The notes: a model not told the origin generated them from the letters alone. Shown: positions 26,058 through 36,560, counted from the stretch's first letter. The stretch is 64,000 nt of DNA from an uncultured Prevotellaceae bacterium (GCA_902769705.1 CACXPX010000022.1:1-64000), one strand, 5' to 3'. A program made the numbers and translations.

Positions 26058-29000
26058 TTATTTGATGTATTTCTTGCCGTTGCGGATATAGACTCCACTT
26101 GTGACAGGCTTCTCCAAGCGACGTCCTTGTAAATCGTATATAGCATCATTTGCTGGGGCTGGGCTTTCGTTGTTAGTGATGCCCACCGTAATGGATGAGG
26201 GTTTCCATGTCAGTGTGAAGTGGTCGGTGCTCCACCATGTACCCGGTGTTTGGGAACTAATAGAGGCGCTGATAGTAACTAGCTCTCCACTGAGGGCTTT
26301 AAACGAGGGTAGTGTCACTTTCTGCCAACCACGCTGATACTCGGAACCGCTCTGTGATTGGTCGCCAGTACCAGTGAGCGTCTCGGTGTAGACCTCCCCG
26401 TTATGAGTGGCACTGAATGTGATGGTCTGTCCCGTGGTACAACGCAACAGGGCACTGACTTCATATTCTCCGTTTGGCAAATAACCGATGGTTTGCTCCA
26501 TTGAAGACTCCAGTGAGCCAGAGTTCCAAACGTCCCAGTAGTTGTTGCTCTTATCGCCGTCCCAAGGTTGATCACCTTGTTTCGTGCCAAGATTGTGCGT
26601 CGTCCATCCGTAGTAGTCGTTTCGATTGCAGTCGGCATTGACGATGAGCACAGACGCATCTTTTTGTCCGTCTTCCATGTCAGAGAACAATGCTGTCAGC
26701 TGCTCGTCGCGCTCCAGTAATTTCGTTCTGATGAAGGCGCTTCCACCTTGAGGGAGAATCTCCTCCTTAGTGCCCAAGTACTTCAGTACGAAGTTGTCAG
26801 CACCAGCCCAGCGGGCAGTCATCGAGCCTTGGTTCTTGATGCCGATACGCATCGTGCCTTCCCTGACGAGAATCTGTGGGATAACCGTTGGATTGTCGTA
26901 GTCAATCTCCGAGTCGTTGGTTACTGGTGCGAAATACTCTACACCTTCAGCTTGGGCATAGAGACCCACATTACCGTTAACGGTAGCTCCGCTTACGCCG
27001 TTCGATGAATTGAAGCATACGGCTGACAACTCATAGACGCCTGGTGGCAATGCGCCCAGATCCTGATAGTAGTTGAAGCCCATGTTTTCAGGGCTGGGTG
27101 TCCACACCTCGAAGTAGGTGTCACCACTCTCAGCCTTGGTGAAGCCGTTAGCTGCGCTGCGCTGGCAGGTCCATCCAGGTATACTATTGAAACTCTCTGC
27201 CACAATGGTAGGATTGCTGATGTAGCCCATCTTCATTTCGTTGCTGGTGGCCGTAGTACCCCAAAGTGTGGTGACCGTGACACGGAAGGAATCGCCTGTG
27301 CGATCGATGTCATCAGCAGAAATTGGATAGCGTACGGTGGTGGGATCCAACTCCGAGCGTTTCGAGATAGTGGCTATTGTTTCCCAACTGCCGCTGCTAC
27401 TCTTGCGCTCCAGCATCAGTTCCTTGGTAATGTCGCCGTTGGGGTTGCCGATGAGGATGGTGATGGTGTTGTCGGCAGTCTCAAACTGTAGCGTTGGCTT
27501 CTTCACGCCAGGTCTCCACCAAACCGGATCCTTTGTGTAGTTGGCATGATATGCAAAAGTGGCACGATGGTCGCGGTATACCTGTCCAGCCGGAGTGATG
27601 CCACCATCATCGTAGAACATCTTGTTCCTCCAGAAGTCAAAGGCATAGATGGCATAGCGTTCAACATAGTCGCATTCGTCGAGTTTTTCCAGCATTGCCT
27701 GCAGATATTGGCGTGCCTTTTCATAGGTAGTAATGGCGGCCGCATAGTTGCTCCACGACGCACCAGCCTCCATTTCGGTAAGCCAAACGGGGCGTCCAGT
27801 GGTGTTATAGATGCTTTGGCATTGGCTTGCCATAAAGTTCGCATAACTGGTGGCGTCGCGGCTACCAATGTCCCAATAGGCATGAGTAACGGCAAAGTCG
27901 CAACGCGACTCGTTGTCGTTCTCGTCGATATACTTGAAGTACTGCTTCAAGTAGCTGAAGTCTGTAGGTTGCGGTGAACCTATGCGGCCACCACCAGCTT
28001 GGAAGTCCTTGTTGATTCCATAGGCCGTCCAAGAGTCAATAGTTCCACCACACGAACATTTGTCGCTGGTGTGTTGTTCCGAGTGCTCTGGCTCGTTGAG
28101 CGAAAGCGATGCAGTTGCCGTCTTGCTGTTCACGTCAGAGGCTCCTGGCCACCAACGGTGCTGACGGCAAGGAACATACTCCATGTCAGTAGTAGAGTTG
28201 TAATCAGCATTCCAAGCCCAGTACCAAGTAGCCCTTAACTGAGGTCCCTTTGTAGTGCCACCCGTGTCGGCCCAACCCTTCTTCGACAGGTATTGCCAGG
28301 GCTTGATGTTCACCGAACTGACGCGGCGGTTGAGAGCCTCGGGCAGGGTGATGGTAATATCGCTATGGTCGGCAACGTAGACATGGCTGTGCCCGCTACC
28401 GTTAGTGCCCGTTGCCAATGTGGCCATATATCCGCGGTGCAGGGTGAAACTCTGCATGGTGTTGTTCATCTCGCCCAAGTCACTATGGTTGCTGGCATCA
28501 AGAGTGAAAGAGCCGTCAGTGCCCTTACAACTCATGACTTCATCTGGTTTGGGAATAATGGCTGCACCATTCAAGTAGATGGCCACTCGACAGTTGTTGT
28601 CGTTTTTGGCAGCATTGCCATTAATGGTGACATATTTCAAGTAGTCGCTGATAACTTTACTGGGCTCTACGTTGTCGATGATGAGCCATGTTTGTTCGCT
28701 TCCCAAATTCACTTTGCTTCCATTCAGCATAGGGTTGTCGTTGGCTGTGATGTGAATGTCGATAGCATCGCTGCGGTCAATTGTCTTGCCATTCAGTTGG
28801 CAGTAATCTATTTCGCTTACCCCCTGAGCGTTTGTATAGATATCCGACTCGTATGCTTGGCGAGCCTCATCCCAGCTGTTGCCCGAAGCGGGGATGATAG
28901 AGTGTTGTGAATGGCTTCCTTTCGGCTTGTCGTAGTAGACACCAACATAGGCACTCCCTTTGTTGGCACCATCAATTCCAAGGTATTTGCCGCTCTTTTT

Positions 29001-29360
29001 ATTTATAATGTATACGTAGGTGCCCTCTTCAGTCTTCCAGCAGAAGCGGTCGACTGTAGACTTTTCCTCAAGCGTGACACTCCAGTTGTTGGAACTGCTG
29101 GCAGCCAGGTACTTGCCGCTGCTCTTTTGGCGCAGCAACACATAACCACTCTTGCCAGAATCTTCGGCCACGAATACGTAGCCGTCGCTTTTTGTGCCAT
29201 AAGCCGATAGGGCAGGACCGTTGCCAGCCTCATTCGAGCCGAGAAGTTTCTCGTAAATATTCAACCAAATATAGTATTCTCCATTGTTTTTTAATGCGGT
29301 GGCCATAGCAGAAATGTTAGACAACATGGCCAGGCAAATGCAGATTAGTAGTTTTTTCAT
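26058..29360 (-). CDS. Secreted GH128-type glycoside hydrolase with carbohydrate-binding domains
   Basis: The 1100-residue protein has a signal peptide and a ricin-like N-terminal domain (about 25-155). The catalytic core (about 370-625) has ATWYWAWN, LSLNEPEHSEQ (acid/base Glu about 421), DFAVTHAYWD and PVWLTEMEAG (nucleophile Glu about 528). These fit GH128 beta-1,3-glucanases. A fibronectin-like segment and two jelly-roll-like domains follow (about 730-885 and 915-1055). The end, YDLQGRRLEKP..GVYIRNGKKYIK, is the putative type IX secretion signal. Substrate is inferred to be a beta-1,3-glucan. It has its own strong promoter. Confidence 0.82.
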   Translation of the reverse strand: MKKLLICICLAMLSNISAMATALKNNGEYYIWLNIYEKLLGSNEAGNGPALSAYGTKSDGYVFVAEDSGKSGYVLLRQKSSGKYLAASSSNNWSVTLEEKSTVDRFCWKTEEGTYVYIINKKSGKYLGIDGANKGSAYVGVYYDKPKGSHSQHSIIPASGNSWDEARQAYESDIYTNAQGVSEIDYCQLNGKTIDRSDAIDIHITANDNPMLNGSKVNLGSEQTWLIIDNVEPSKVISDYLKYVTINGNAAKNDNNCRVAIYLNGAAIIPKPDEVMSCKGTDGSFTLDASNHSDLGEMNNTMQSFTLHRGYMATLATGTNGSGHSHVYVADHSDITITLPEALNRRVSSVNIKPWQYLSKKGWADTGGTTKGPQLRATWYWAWNADYNSTTDMEYVPCRQHRWWPGASDVNSKTATASLSLNEPEHSEQHTSDKCSCGGTIDSWTAYGINKDFQAGGGRIGSPQPTDFSYLKQYFKYIDENDNESRCDFAVTHAYWDIGSRDATSYANFMASQCQSIYNTTGRPVWLTEMEAGASWSNYAAAITTYEKARQYLQAMLEKLDECDYVERYAIYAFDFWRNKMFYDDGGITPAGQVYRDHRATFAYHANYTKDPVWWRPGVKKPTLQFETADNTITILIGNPNGDITKELMLERKSSSGSWETIATISKRSELDPTTVRYPISADDIDRTGDSFRVTVTTLWGTTATSNEMKMGYISNPTIVAESFNSIPGWTCQRSAANGFTKAESGDTYFEVWTPSPENMGFNYYQDLGALPPGVYELSAVCFNSSNGVSGATVNGNVGLYAQAEGVEYFAPVTNDSEIDYDNPTVIPQILVREGTMRIGIKNQGSMTARWAGADNFVLKYLGTKEEILPQGGSAFIRTKLLERDEQLTALFSDMEDGQKDASVLIVNADCNRNDYYGWTTHNLGTKQGDQPWDGDKSNNYWDVWNSGSLESSMEQTIGYLPNGEYEVSALLRCTTGQTITFSATHNGEVYTETLTGTGDQSQSGSEYQRGWQKVTLPSFKALSGELVTISASISSQTPGTWWSTDHFTLTWKPSSITVGITNNESPAPANDAIYDLQGRRLEKPVTSGVYIRNGKKYIK

Positions 29361-29392
29361 CGCTTTTTTGTTTTTAGTTTATATTATGTTTG

Positions 29393-29424
29393 CAAAGATA
29401 ACAAAAAAAATTCATTATGGCAAA
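29393..29424 (-). promoter_or_regulatory. Promoter of the GH128-type gene
   Basis: Minus-strand TTTG (29421-29424), spacer of exactly 20, TATCTTTG (29393-29400). One of the best promoter matches in the window. Confidence 0.75.
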
Positions 29425-29516
29425 TAATATTTCTCCTTAATCTTTGTCTTTATGTGGATGAAATTGTAGGGATTCCCTTGTTTGATGATGGTTGGATGTG
29501 TTAATCTGAAATAGAG

Positions 29517-29596
29517 AAAAAGGCTTTAAAAGACACGCACCCTGCTGTGATTTGCCACAACTGCATGGCGGAGGCGTCTTTTAAAGCCTTTTTTAG
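29517..29596 (-). terminator. Long-stem terminator of mdh
   Basis: AAAAGGCTTTAAAAGAC pairs perfectly with GTCTTTTAAAGCCTTTT around a ~41-base loop, with T-runs on both sides. It is 41 bases past the mdh stop and probably works in both directions. Confidence 0.85.
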
Positions 29597-29636
29597 TTTG
29601 TGTCAAGCCTCTTCGGGGCTTGTCCGATGTTCCGAA

Positions 29637-30629
29637 TTAGAGGTTCGGATTAATCTTGCTCCACTCAGAGATGGGGGGCACGATGTTGAGCGTCACGAGC
29701 TCGTCGCGCATCTTGCAAAGGTGCTCATAGCTCTGGTCAAGCTTAGCATTTTCCTCGGCAGTTCCCTGAGGCACTTCGAAGTGTGCACCATCCTGGTCGA
29801 GAGTGGTCTTCATGGCCATCATGATGTGGTTGTACTTGTCGGTCTTCACGTAGGTTCCTACGGGGAAACGGAAAGGCTCGCCACCCATAGCCGAACGAAT
29901 CATCTCAACAGAGAGATAAGACGGGCTCTGGAACGAGCTGCGGCCACGCAACTTGATGATGGCTGCACCACCCTGGGTCACGTCCTTCTTCATCTGCTCC
30001 CACTCCTCGGCGGGGAACTCATCGGTACCGATGATGTCAGTCAGCTTACGGCCGGCAATCTCCACATGGCTTCCGAAAACAGCCATCTGCTCACCGTGTC
30101 CACCATATGTGGCGCAACCGGTGATTTCGCTCTGCATCACACCGAACTTCTTGGCCAAAGCACTCTGCAAACGAGTGGTGTCGAGACCGGCAAGAGTTGT
30201 AACCTGGCCGGGCTTCAATCCGCTATAGAGCAGAGTGACAAGACCTGTGAGGTCGGCGGGGTTGAAGATGATGACCACGTGCTTCACATCGGGGCAGAAG
30301 GTCTTGATGTTTGTGCCCAGCTCCTCAGCAATCTTGCAGTTGCCAGCCAGCAGGTCTTCGCGAGTCATACCTTCCTTACGGGGTGCACCACCACTCGAGA
30401 TGATGTACTTGGCTCCACGGAAAGCCTCCTCGGCATCGGTGGTAGCTGTGATTTTCACATCGCCGAAGCCGCTCTGGCGCATTTCCTCGGCTACACCCTC
30501 GGGTGAGAAAACATCATAAAGACAAATGTCGTTGGTCAGACCCATCATCAGGGCGGTCTGAACCATGTTTGAACCAATCATGCCAGCTGCGCCGACGATG
30601 ACCAGTTTGTCGTTAGTTAAAAATGCCAT
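29637..30629 (-). CDS. mdh: Malate dehydrogenase
   Basis: The 330-residue NAD-dependent enzyme interconverts malate and oxaloacetate. It has the Rossmann motif VGAAGMIGS (residues 12-20), the active-site loop APRKEGMTREDL with substrate arginines (about 82-93), NPADLTG and the catalytic His in YGGHGEQM (about 176). The type matches Bacteroidales malate dehydrogenases, where the enzyme feeds the reductive branch to fumarate and succinate. It is monocistronic: strong -7 box upstream, long-stem terminator downstream. Confidence 0.95.
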   Translation of the reverse strand: MAFLTNDKLVIVGAAGMIGSNMVQTALMMGLTNDICLYDVFSPEGVAEEMRQSGFGDVKITATTDAEEAFRGAKYIISSGGAPRKEGMTREDLLAGNCKIAEELGTNIKTFCPDVKHVVIIFNPADLTGLVTLLYSGLKPGQVTTLAGLDTTRLQSALAKKFGVMQSEITGCATYGGHGEQMAVFGSHVEIAGRKLTDIIGTDEFPAEEWEQMKKDVTQGGAAIIKLRGRSSFQSPSYLSVEMIRSAMGGEPFRFPVGTYVKTDKYNHIMMAMKTTLDQDGAHFEVPQGTAEENAKLDQSYEHLCKMRDELVTLNIVPPISEWSKINPNL

Positions 30630-30706
30630 AACTACAAATAATTATTTAAGTTCAAGATTATTGTCGTGTTTATGCCGAATCCGCGATTTGCATCTTGATT
30701 CATTTG

Positions 30707-30741
30707 CAAAGGTACGAAAAAAAATGAATAAGTAATGCAAA
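30707..30741 (-). promoter_or_regulatory. Promoter of mdh
   Basis: Minus-strand TACCTTTG (30707-30714) is an exact -7 match; TTTG (30738-30741) lies 23 bases upstream, at the long end of the allowed spacing. The leader would be about 70 bases. Confidence 0.65.
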
Positions 30742-30920
30742 TCTTTCGATTTTAATATGTTATTAATTTTAAAAAGAACGGGTTTGCAAAACCGACTTAG
30801 CAAAACTTGTTCTATTCAGGGCCTTTTCCGATGTGAAAGCCTACGAAAAAATGAAGGGTTTGAATGGCAAACGCGAGTTAAAGAAGGGGTGTTTAGAGAG
30901 AGCTTAAGATGCAGGCCGAA

Positions 30921-31306
30921 TTGTCAAGATAATTCTGAATTTTGGCCTCAAATGAAGGCCATCTTTTTGAAGTGGAAAAGATTTTGATGCGAAAATGGCC
31001 AAAAAATGGCGTTTTCGGAAGTCGTTGATTGTCAACTACTTCCGTTTTCTTTACATCTTTTCGGCTTGCAAAAGCTATGCTTTGGGGCTGTCAGAGCTAT
31101 GCTTTGAGGCTCTCACTTGTATCATCTAAGGCCGTCAGATGCCACAAGTGAGCGTGTCAAAAGCCACATATGACGCCCTCAGAAGCCACAAGTGACAAAT
31201 CTGCCAGCTAAAAGTGAAGGCGAAAAAGCATGAAAGTAATTTTTTCTTACATATTTCTTTTCTAGATTGAACGGAAAAGTTGACAAGTTTTTGTCGTGGT
31301 TTTTCA
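30921..31306 (+). repeat. ~386-bp brick element, copy B
   Basis: The length and order equal copy A: TTGTCAAG start, stem-loop 31016-31044 followed by TTTTCTTT, six 22-bp bricks (31071-31202), then TTTCTTTTCTAGATTGAAC and GTTGACAAG. It lies between divergent mdh and the porin gene. The rest of this gap (30742-30920, 31307-31504) holds no convincing gene. Confidence 0.85.
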
Positions 31307-31504
31307 GAAAAATAAAACAAAAAAACGGCTGGCTCTCTTTATATCTCTGACCGCACTCGATTGCGCAATTGAAAGGTCTTACAATGTGTCGCATTTTCCT
31401 TCTTTTCTGTAACAAAAGCGCTGAAAAGATGCCGAAAAGATGCGAAATGTGAAGAAAAAGCGTAAAAAAAGTGGCGAAATGTCGTGATTACAGTAAATAA
31501 TGAT

Positions 31505-31512
31505 TAAATTTG
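31505..31512 (+). promoter_or_regulatory. -7 element TAAATTTG for the porin operon
   Basis: An exact TAnnTTTG match 38 bases before the ATG at 31550; transcription would start near 31519. No clear -33 box. Confidence 0.6.
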
Positions 31513-31549
31513 CAAAACTTTTTTCTAACCAATGCAAAATGTATTAATT

Positions 31550-32638
31550 ATGCGTAAACAAAATTTCAAGATGGCCACACTTGCTGTGGCATTGGCTGTC
31601 TTCAGCAGCCACGCTGCTATGGGGCAACAGAAAAGCGACTCTAATGTCGACTGGATGAAGGACCTCACTTCTCGTATCACGTTCAACGGCTATGCTCAGG
31701 GAGGCTATTCCTGGCAAGACGCCAACGACACTCAACGCAACGACTTCAACCTGAAGCGTACGCTACTCTGGGCAAAAGCCCGCATCACCGACCGCTGGTC
31801 GTTCCTCTTCATGCACGACTTTTCGAGCGTTGTGCAGGAATTCTACACCGACTACCGGCTCTCTAACGACAAATCGTTGACTGTGAGAGTTGGACAATTC
31901 AAACACTCTTATTCGATGGAAAATCCGCTCTCGCCGACTATGCTTGAGCTGATTGACGTCTATTCCCAAGCTGTGCTCTATCTGGCGGGCGAAGGCCCCG
32001 ACCCGTTGAACGGCGTGAACTATGGCCGCGATATGGGTGCGATGCTTTATGGCACCGTGTTGAACAATCATCTCTATTACGAGCTGGCCGTGATGAACGG
32101 ACAGGGCATCAACCGGCGCGATGGAAACAATAAGAAAGACCTCATCGCACACCTCGACGTGCGACCCATTGAGGGCTTGCGCATCGTTGTGACTGGGCAG
32201 AAAGGCACTGGAAACGCAGTGGGTACGGCAGCTTGGAACCCCGAAATCCAAAAGGGCGACGACTATACGCGCGACCGCTATAGCGTAGGTGCCGAATGGA
32301 AAACGGGTAGTTATGCACCTGGGAAATACAAGGAAGCGCGCCCAGTTAGCCTTCGTGCAGAATGGTTGGGCGGTAAAGACGGCAACGTGGGCAGTCGTGG
32401 CGGCTACCTGACGGCTTGTGTTCCGCTGGCAAAAGGCTGGGATGTTGTTGCAAGTGGCGAGACCTACGACCGTAACACCGGTGTTGACGGTTGGGATCAA
32501 ACCAATGCCACAATTGGCCTTCAATACTGGTTCTACAAGAAATGCCGTTTCCAAGTGCAATACACACGCTGCTTCTGTGGCGATCAAATTGGCAAAGACT
32601 ATAACTGGCTGCAATCTCAGATTCAAGTGGCCTTCTAA
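31550..32638 (+). CDS. Phosphate-selective porin O/P-type outer membrane protein
   Basis: The 362-residue protein has a signal peptide ending HAAMGQQ. It shows porin features: FNGYAQGGYSW, NLKRTLLWAKARITDRWSF, VRVGQFKHSYSMENPLSP and a final strand ending in IQVAF with terminal Phe. It fits the PprP/OprO-type family used by Bacteroidales for general or phosphate uptake; selectivity is not readable. I chose ATG 31550 (MRKQNFK) over 31532 because it gives a regular signal peptide and leader. It is first of four closely spaced genes. Confidence 0.8.
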   Translation: MRKQNFKMATLAVALAVFSSHAAMGQQKSDSNVDWMKDLTSRITFNGYAQGGYSWQDANDTQRNDFNLKRTLLWAKARITDRWSFLFMHDFSSVVQEFYTDYRLSNDKSLTVRVGQFKHSYSMENPLSPTMLELIDVYSQAVLYLAGEGPDPLNGVNYGRDMGAMLYGTVLNNHLYYELAVMNGQGINRRDGNNKKDLIAHLDVRPIEGLRIVVTGQKGTGNAVGTAAWNPEIQKGDDYTRDRYSVGAEWKTGSYAPGKYKEARPVSLRAEWLGGKDGNVGSRGGYLTACVPLAKGWDVVASGETYDRNTGVDGWDQTNATIGLQYWFYKKCRFQVQYTRCFCGDQIGKDYNWLQSQIQVAF

Positions 32639-32676
32639 ATAATCTTATTTTTTTCATTATCTATACATAGAGAACG

Positions 32677-34200
32677 ATGTTTATCAAAATAATTCTTACT
32701 CTGATATTCCTGGTCGTGATGGTGGGCGTGGGTGTCTACTCGCGCAAGCAGGCCAGAAGTGTTGACGGTTTCGTGTTGGGCGGTCGTGCCGTTGGTCCTT
32801 GGCTGACTGCTTTCGCTTTCGGAACAAGTTATTTTTCGGCGGTCGTCTTCGTGGGCTATGCCGGACAGTTTGGTTGGAGATATGGTCTGTCGAGTGCGTG
32901 GATAGGTATCGGCAACGCTATCATTGGCTCACTCTTGGCGTGGATTCTTTTAGGTCGTCGCACTAAACTGATGACGCAACATATTGAGTCGCGCACGATG
33001 CCCGACTTCTTCGGCACTCGTTTCAACGATCAGGGTTTGCGTGTGGTGGCTTCTGTCATCGCCTTCGTGTTCCTGATTCCCTATACCGCTGGTGTCTATA
33101 GCGGCATCTCTCGTCTCTTTGAGATGGGCTTTGAGATTCCTTACGAGTATTGTGTAATCATCATGTCCATCCTCACGGCTGTCTACGTGATTATCGGTGG
33201 CTACAAGGCTACGGCCATGAACGACTTCATCCAGGGCATCATCATGCTTTTCGGTATTGTGGCTGTGATTCTTGCTGTGCTGAATGCACAAGGCGGATTG
33301 ACAACCGCTGTCGAGAAATTGGCAACGATTCCTTCAGATACTGACCCTTCTGTGAATGGCGGCTTCGCCTCGTGGTTCGGTCCTGATCCGTGGGGACTGC
33401 TAGGGGTTATAGTCCTGACTTCGCTTGGCACGATGGGCTTGCCTCAGATGGTGGGCAAGTTCTATTCCATTACTGACGAGAGTGCCATTAAGCGCGGAAC
33501 CGTCATCTCCACCATCTTCGCCTTCATTGTGGCTGGCGGTTGTTATTTCCTTGGTGGCTTCGGCCGTCTTTACGACCCTGTCATCAATGAAGCAACTGGT
33601 AAGATTGCCTTCGATTCCATTGTGCCTGCCATGCTGGTCACTCTGCCTGACGTGCTCATTGCCCTCGTGGTATTGCTCGTGTTGAGTGCCTCAATGTCGA
33701 CATTGGCTTCGCTTGTGCTCACTTCTTCTTCCACGATGACGCTCGACCTGATTTATCGCGACAAGAAGTCTCTTCCTGGTGAAGTGGAAGACGGAACTAT
33801 CGATGATATCGTAGCAGAGAAGATTGAACGTCGCAAGGTTGTGGTGATGCGTGTGCTGATCATGTTCTTCATCGTCATCTCGTTGTTGATTGCCCTGAAT
33901 CCGCCCACGTTTATTGCCCAGCTCATGGGTATTTCGTGGGGAGCATTGGCTGGCGCTTTCCTCGCTCCGTTCATGCTTGGACTCTATTGGCGCGGCGTCA
34001 CAACGGCTTCCGTTTGGGCATGCTTCGCTTGGGGCGTGGGTCTCACGGTCATCAATATGCTCATTGGCAATCCCATCAACCCGATTAACTGTGGCGCCAT
34101 CGCTATGGTTGGTGGTTTCGTGGTGGTGGTGCTTGTGAGTCTGTTCACCAAGAAGATGTCTCGCGACACGGTGGAGAAAATCTTCGAGTGCTACAAGTAA
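32677..34200 (+). CDS. Sodium:solute symporter (SSS family)
   Basis: The 507-residue inner membrane protein has about 13 hydrophobic segments. SSS signatures include DGFVLGGRAVGPWLTAFAFG, FGWRYGLS, VIIGGYKATAMNDFIQGI, GTMGLPQMVGKFY and the Ser-rich LVLSASMSTLASLVLTSSS. The family imports proline, pantothenate, acetate or sugars with sodium; the cargo here is unknown. The gene follows the porin by 38 bases and precedes the thioredoxin-domain gene by 32, so outer membrane pore and inner membrane importer may act in one route. Confidence 0.9.
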   Translation: MFIKIILTLIFLVVMVGVGVYSRKQARSVDGFVLGGRAVGPWLTAFAFGTSYFSAVVFVGYAGQFGWRYGLSSAWIGIGNAIIGSLLAWILLGRRTKLMTQHIESRTMPDFFGTRFNDQGLRVVASVIAFVFLIPYTAGVYSGISRLFEMGFEIPYEYCVIIMSILTAVYVIIGGYKATAMNDFIQGIIMLFGIVAVILAVLNAQGGLTTAVEKLATIPSDTDPSVNGGFASWFGPDPWGLLGVIVLTSLGTMGLPQMVGKFYSITDESAIKRGTVISTIFAFIVAGGCYFLGGFGRLYDPVINEATGKIAFDSIVPAMLVTLPDVLIALVVLLVLSASMSTLASLVLTSSSTMTLDLIYRDKKSLPGEVEDGTIDDIVAEKIERRKVVVMRVLIMFFIVISLLIALNPPTFIAQLMGISWGALAGAFLAPFMLGLYWRGVTTASVWACFAWGVGLTVINMLIGNPINPINCGAIAMVGGFVVVVLVSLFTKKMSRDTVEKIFECYK

Positions 34201-34232
34201 AAAGTGCCTGTGTTTAACTAAAAATCCTTTTG

Positions 34233-36533
34233 ATGAAACAATGTGTAATCACCTTTTTGCTAGCCTTCATATCCATAACAGGGTGGGGGCAGACGAAAGT
34301 TTGGGACGAGGTTGTCCAAGGATATGGCAATTCGTCTTATCTGACCATCACGAAGGTGGCCATCTGGGACACCCGCACAGAAGTGTTTGTGCACGTCCAG
34401 TTCATAAAAGGCCAGTGGATACGTGTCAACGAGAATACGGTGCTGAGAGCGGGAGGCAAGGACTACAAGGTGAAACAGACTACGGTCTTTGAGCTTGGCC
34501 AACAGTACACGTTGCCGAGTGATGAGGTTGACTTTGTGGTAATCTTCGAGCCACTGCCAGTCGACACAAAGAGTTTCGACTTCGTGGAACCAGATGGTTG
34601 GTTGATGACGAACATTCGCAATGCTGCCGATACTCCTGAAGGCATCAACGACACCTACTGGCGCGACTCATCGACGGGCGACTGGCTGATAGGTTTCGCC
34701 GAGCAGCATGTCATCTATAATAATAAGGTGTGGGACATTGTTGGCCGGACCGAGAAGAAGGATGCTTACGTGTTGACACTCAACGATGGAACGCCCGTTA
34801 AGGTGGGCAAAATGAAGAATGGAACTCGCACGATTGCTATCGGAAATGCGAAGCCTATCGTTTGCAGCCCCATTACGGGAGCAGTCTTGCCCGACTATCC
34901 GATGAAAGACACTCGTACAGGTTTCGTTGACAATGGCTACGACCCTACCGACAGCGTGACAATCATCGGCTGGTTGAAGGATATGCCCCCTCAGGCATGG
35001 GGACATGGCAAAGAGTTTGAGGTGGCTATCGAGAACATCATCTCCGGAAATCAAGAGAACACCTACACCGTGATGGACTCGCTGGGGCGCTTCTCTTTCA
35101 GGATGTCGCTGATGAACTCGACGGAGGTGTTCATCGATTGGGGACGCTCCACCGTGCAAACCTTCTTGGAGCCGGGTAAGACCTATTTCTTCCTCAACGA
35201 CTTCAAGACTGGCCAGCGGCTATGGATGGGCGACGATGTGCGGGTGCAGAACGAACTCATGGCACATAAGCGTTGTCGTGCTGAAGCAAAGGTTCCCCAA
35301 AGACCCGATATCGACCTTATGGCCTATTGGGCTCAGGCCGACAGTGCCCGACAGGTGCAGATGGACTATCACCAGGCCTTGCAGCAGAGCCATCCCACGC
35401 TGTCGCAACGCTATCTCGACTATGTGGCCGATTATTACCGCATGGATCAGGCGACGAACATGCTTGAGGCACAGATCTATGTCAAAGGCTTCCAAGCACC
35501 CCAAGAATACAGAGAATATTTGAATCGCGAGTTCTGGCACAAGCCTCCCAAGCCCTACACGATTTACCGTGATTTTGGGGAGTTCATGCACAACCACCTC
35601 AACTTCACTTCATGGACAAGGGTACAGGAGAATTTCATCACTACCTTCAAACGCTTTGCCAAAGAGGGGTTGGTGACGCTGACGCCTGAAGAGCAACGCG
35701 CCTTGGACGACTATCCTGAGGAAGTGAAACGTATGGAGACCAAAACAAAGGATGCACAGACTGACGAGGAACGGAAGGCCATCGCGGAAGCTTTCAACAG
35801 CTCGGAAACAGTAGCCACCATGAATGCGTTGCTGAAAAGGTGCTCATCACTGGTGGGCCTCTATGCCATCCAGCAAATCATGGATGTGGCCGACTCGCTG
35901 GGCTGCGAACAATCGATGCGCGACATCATCCTGGCTCATCAGATCTACCAGCTGATAGACGGCAACCGAGAGGCGGAAGACAGCGTCGTCATGGCCTTCG
36001 CCCAGCAGCAGATTAAGATGCCCGCTGCCCTTAATGCTGTCAAGGAATTGAACAACAAGTACCTCGCCCTGCAGCAGCGCGACATCTCACAGTCAGCATC
36101 CCTGAAATCATCAGACGATGTGGCAAACATGAGCGACGGTGAGAAAATCTTGCGCAAACTCATCGAGCCTTACAAGGGCAGACTGATTTTGCTCGACATT
36201 TGGGGCGTCTGGTGCGGCCCATGCAGGGAGGCACTGTCTCACTCTGCCGAAGAATACGAGCGGCTGAAAGATTTCGACATCGTGTTCCTCTATCTGGCCA
36301 ACCAATCGGAAGAAGCGGCTTGGAGGAACGTCATTAAGGAGTACAATGTCGTGGGCGACAACGTGGTACACTTCAACCTGCCCGCTGAAGAACAGAGTGC
36401 CATAGAGCATTTCCTCGAAGTCTCATCCTGGCCACATTATCGTCTCATCGACCGCGACGGCAGCATCCTCGAAGTCAATGCTGATCCGCGTGATCTCGAA
36501 GGTCTCGCACGACTGCTGGTGCAAATGAAATAA
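34233..36533 (+). CDS. Exported thioredoxin-fold (TlpA-like) protein with long N-terminal region
   Basis: The 766-residue protein has a signal peptide (MKQCVITFLLAFISITGWGQ) and a beta-rich N-terminal part. A DUF4369-like portion follows (about 240-330: VTIIGWLKD...FSFRM...VFIDWG...FLEPGKTYFF), then a helical middle. The C-terminal thioredoxin domain has WGVWCGPCREALSH (active-site CxxC about 660) and WPHYRLIDRDG with the cis-Pro. Bacteroidales use such proteins for periplasmic disulfide or redox work. I start at ATG 34233; a TTG just before is in frame but needless. Confidence 0.82.
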   Translation: MKQCVITFLLAFISITGWGQTKVWDEVVQGYGNSSYLTITKVAIWDTRTEVFVHVQFIKGQWIRVNENTVLRAGGKDYKVKQTTVFELGQQYTLPSDEVDFVVIFEPLPVDTKSFDFVEPDGWLMTNIRNAADTPEGINDTYWRDSSTGDWLIGFAEQHVIYNNKVWDIVGRTEKKDAYVLTLNDGTPVKVGKMKNGTRTIAIGNAKPIVCSPITGAVLPDYPMKDTRTGFVDNGYDPTDSVTIIGWLKDMPPQAWGHGKEFEVAIENIISGNQENTYTVMDSLGRFSFRMSLMNSTEVFIDWGRSTVQTFLEPGKTYFFLNDFKTGQRLWMGDDVRVQNELMAHKRCRAEAKVPQRPDIDLMAYWAQADSARQVQMDYHQALQQSHPTLSQRYLDYVADYYRMDQATNMLEAQIYVKGFQAPQEYREYLNREFWHKPPKPYTIYRDFGEFMHNHLNFTSWTRVQENFITTFKRFAKEGLVTLTPEEQRALDDYPEEVKRMETKTKDAQTDEERKAIAEAFNSSETVATMNALLKRCSSLVGLYAIQQIMDVADSLGCEQSMRDIILAHQIYQLIDGNREAEDSVVMAFAQQQIKMPAALNAVKELNNKYLALQQRDISQSASLKSSDDVANMSDGEKILRKLIEPYKGRLILLDIWGVWCGPCREALSHSAEEYERLKDFDIVFLYLANQSEEAAWRNVIKEYNVVGDNVVHFNLPAEEQSAIEHFLEVSSWPHYRLIDRDGSILEVNADPRDLEGLARLLVQMK

Positions 36534-36560
36534 AACCAAAAACATAAAAAAGAAAATATC

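Noticed and set aside
30757-30987. 76-codon plus-strand open frame
   Set aside because: It runs into the brick element copy B, has no promoter and an unlikely composition.
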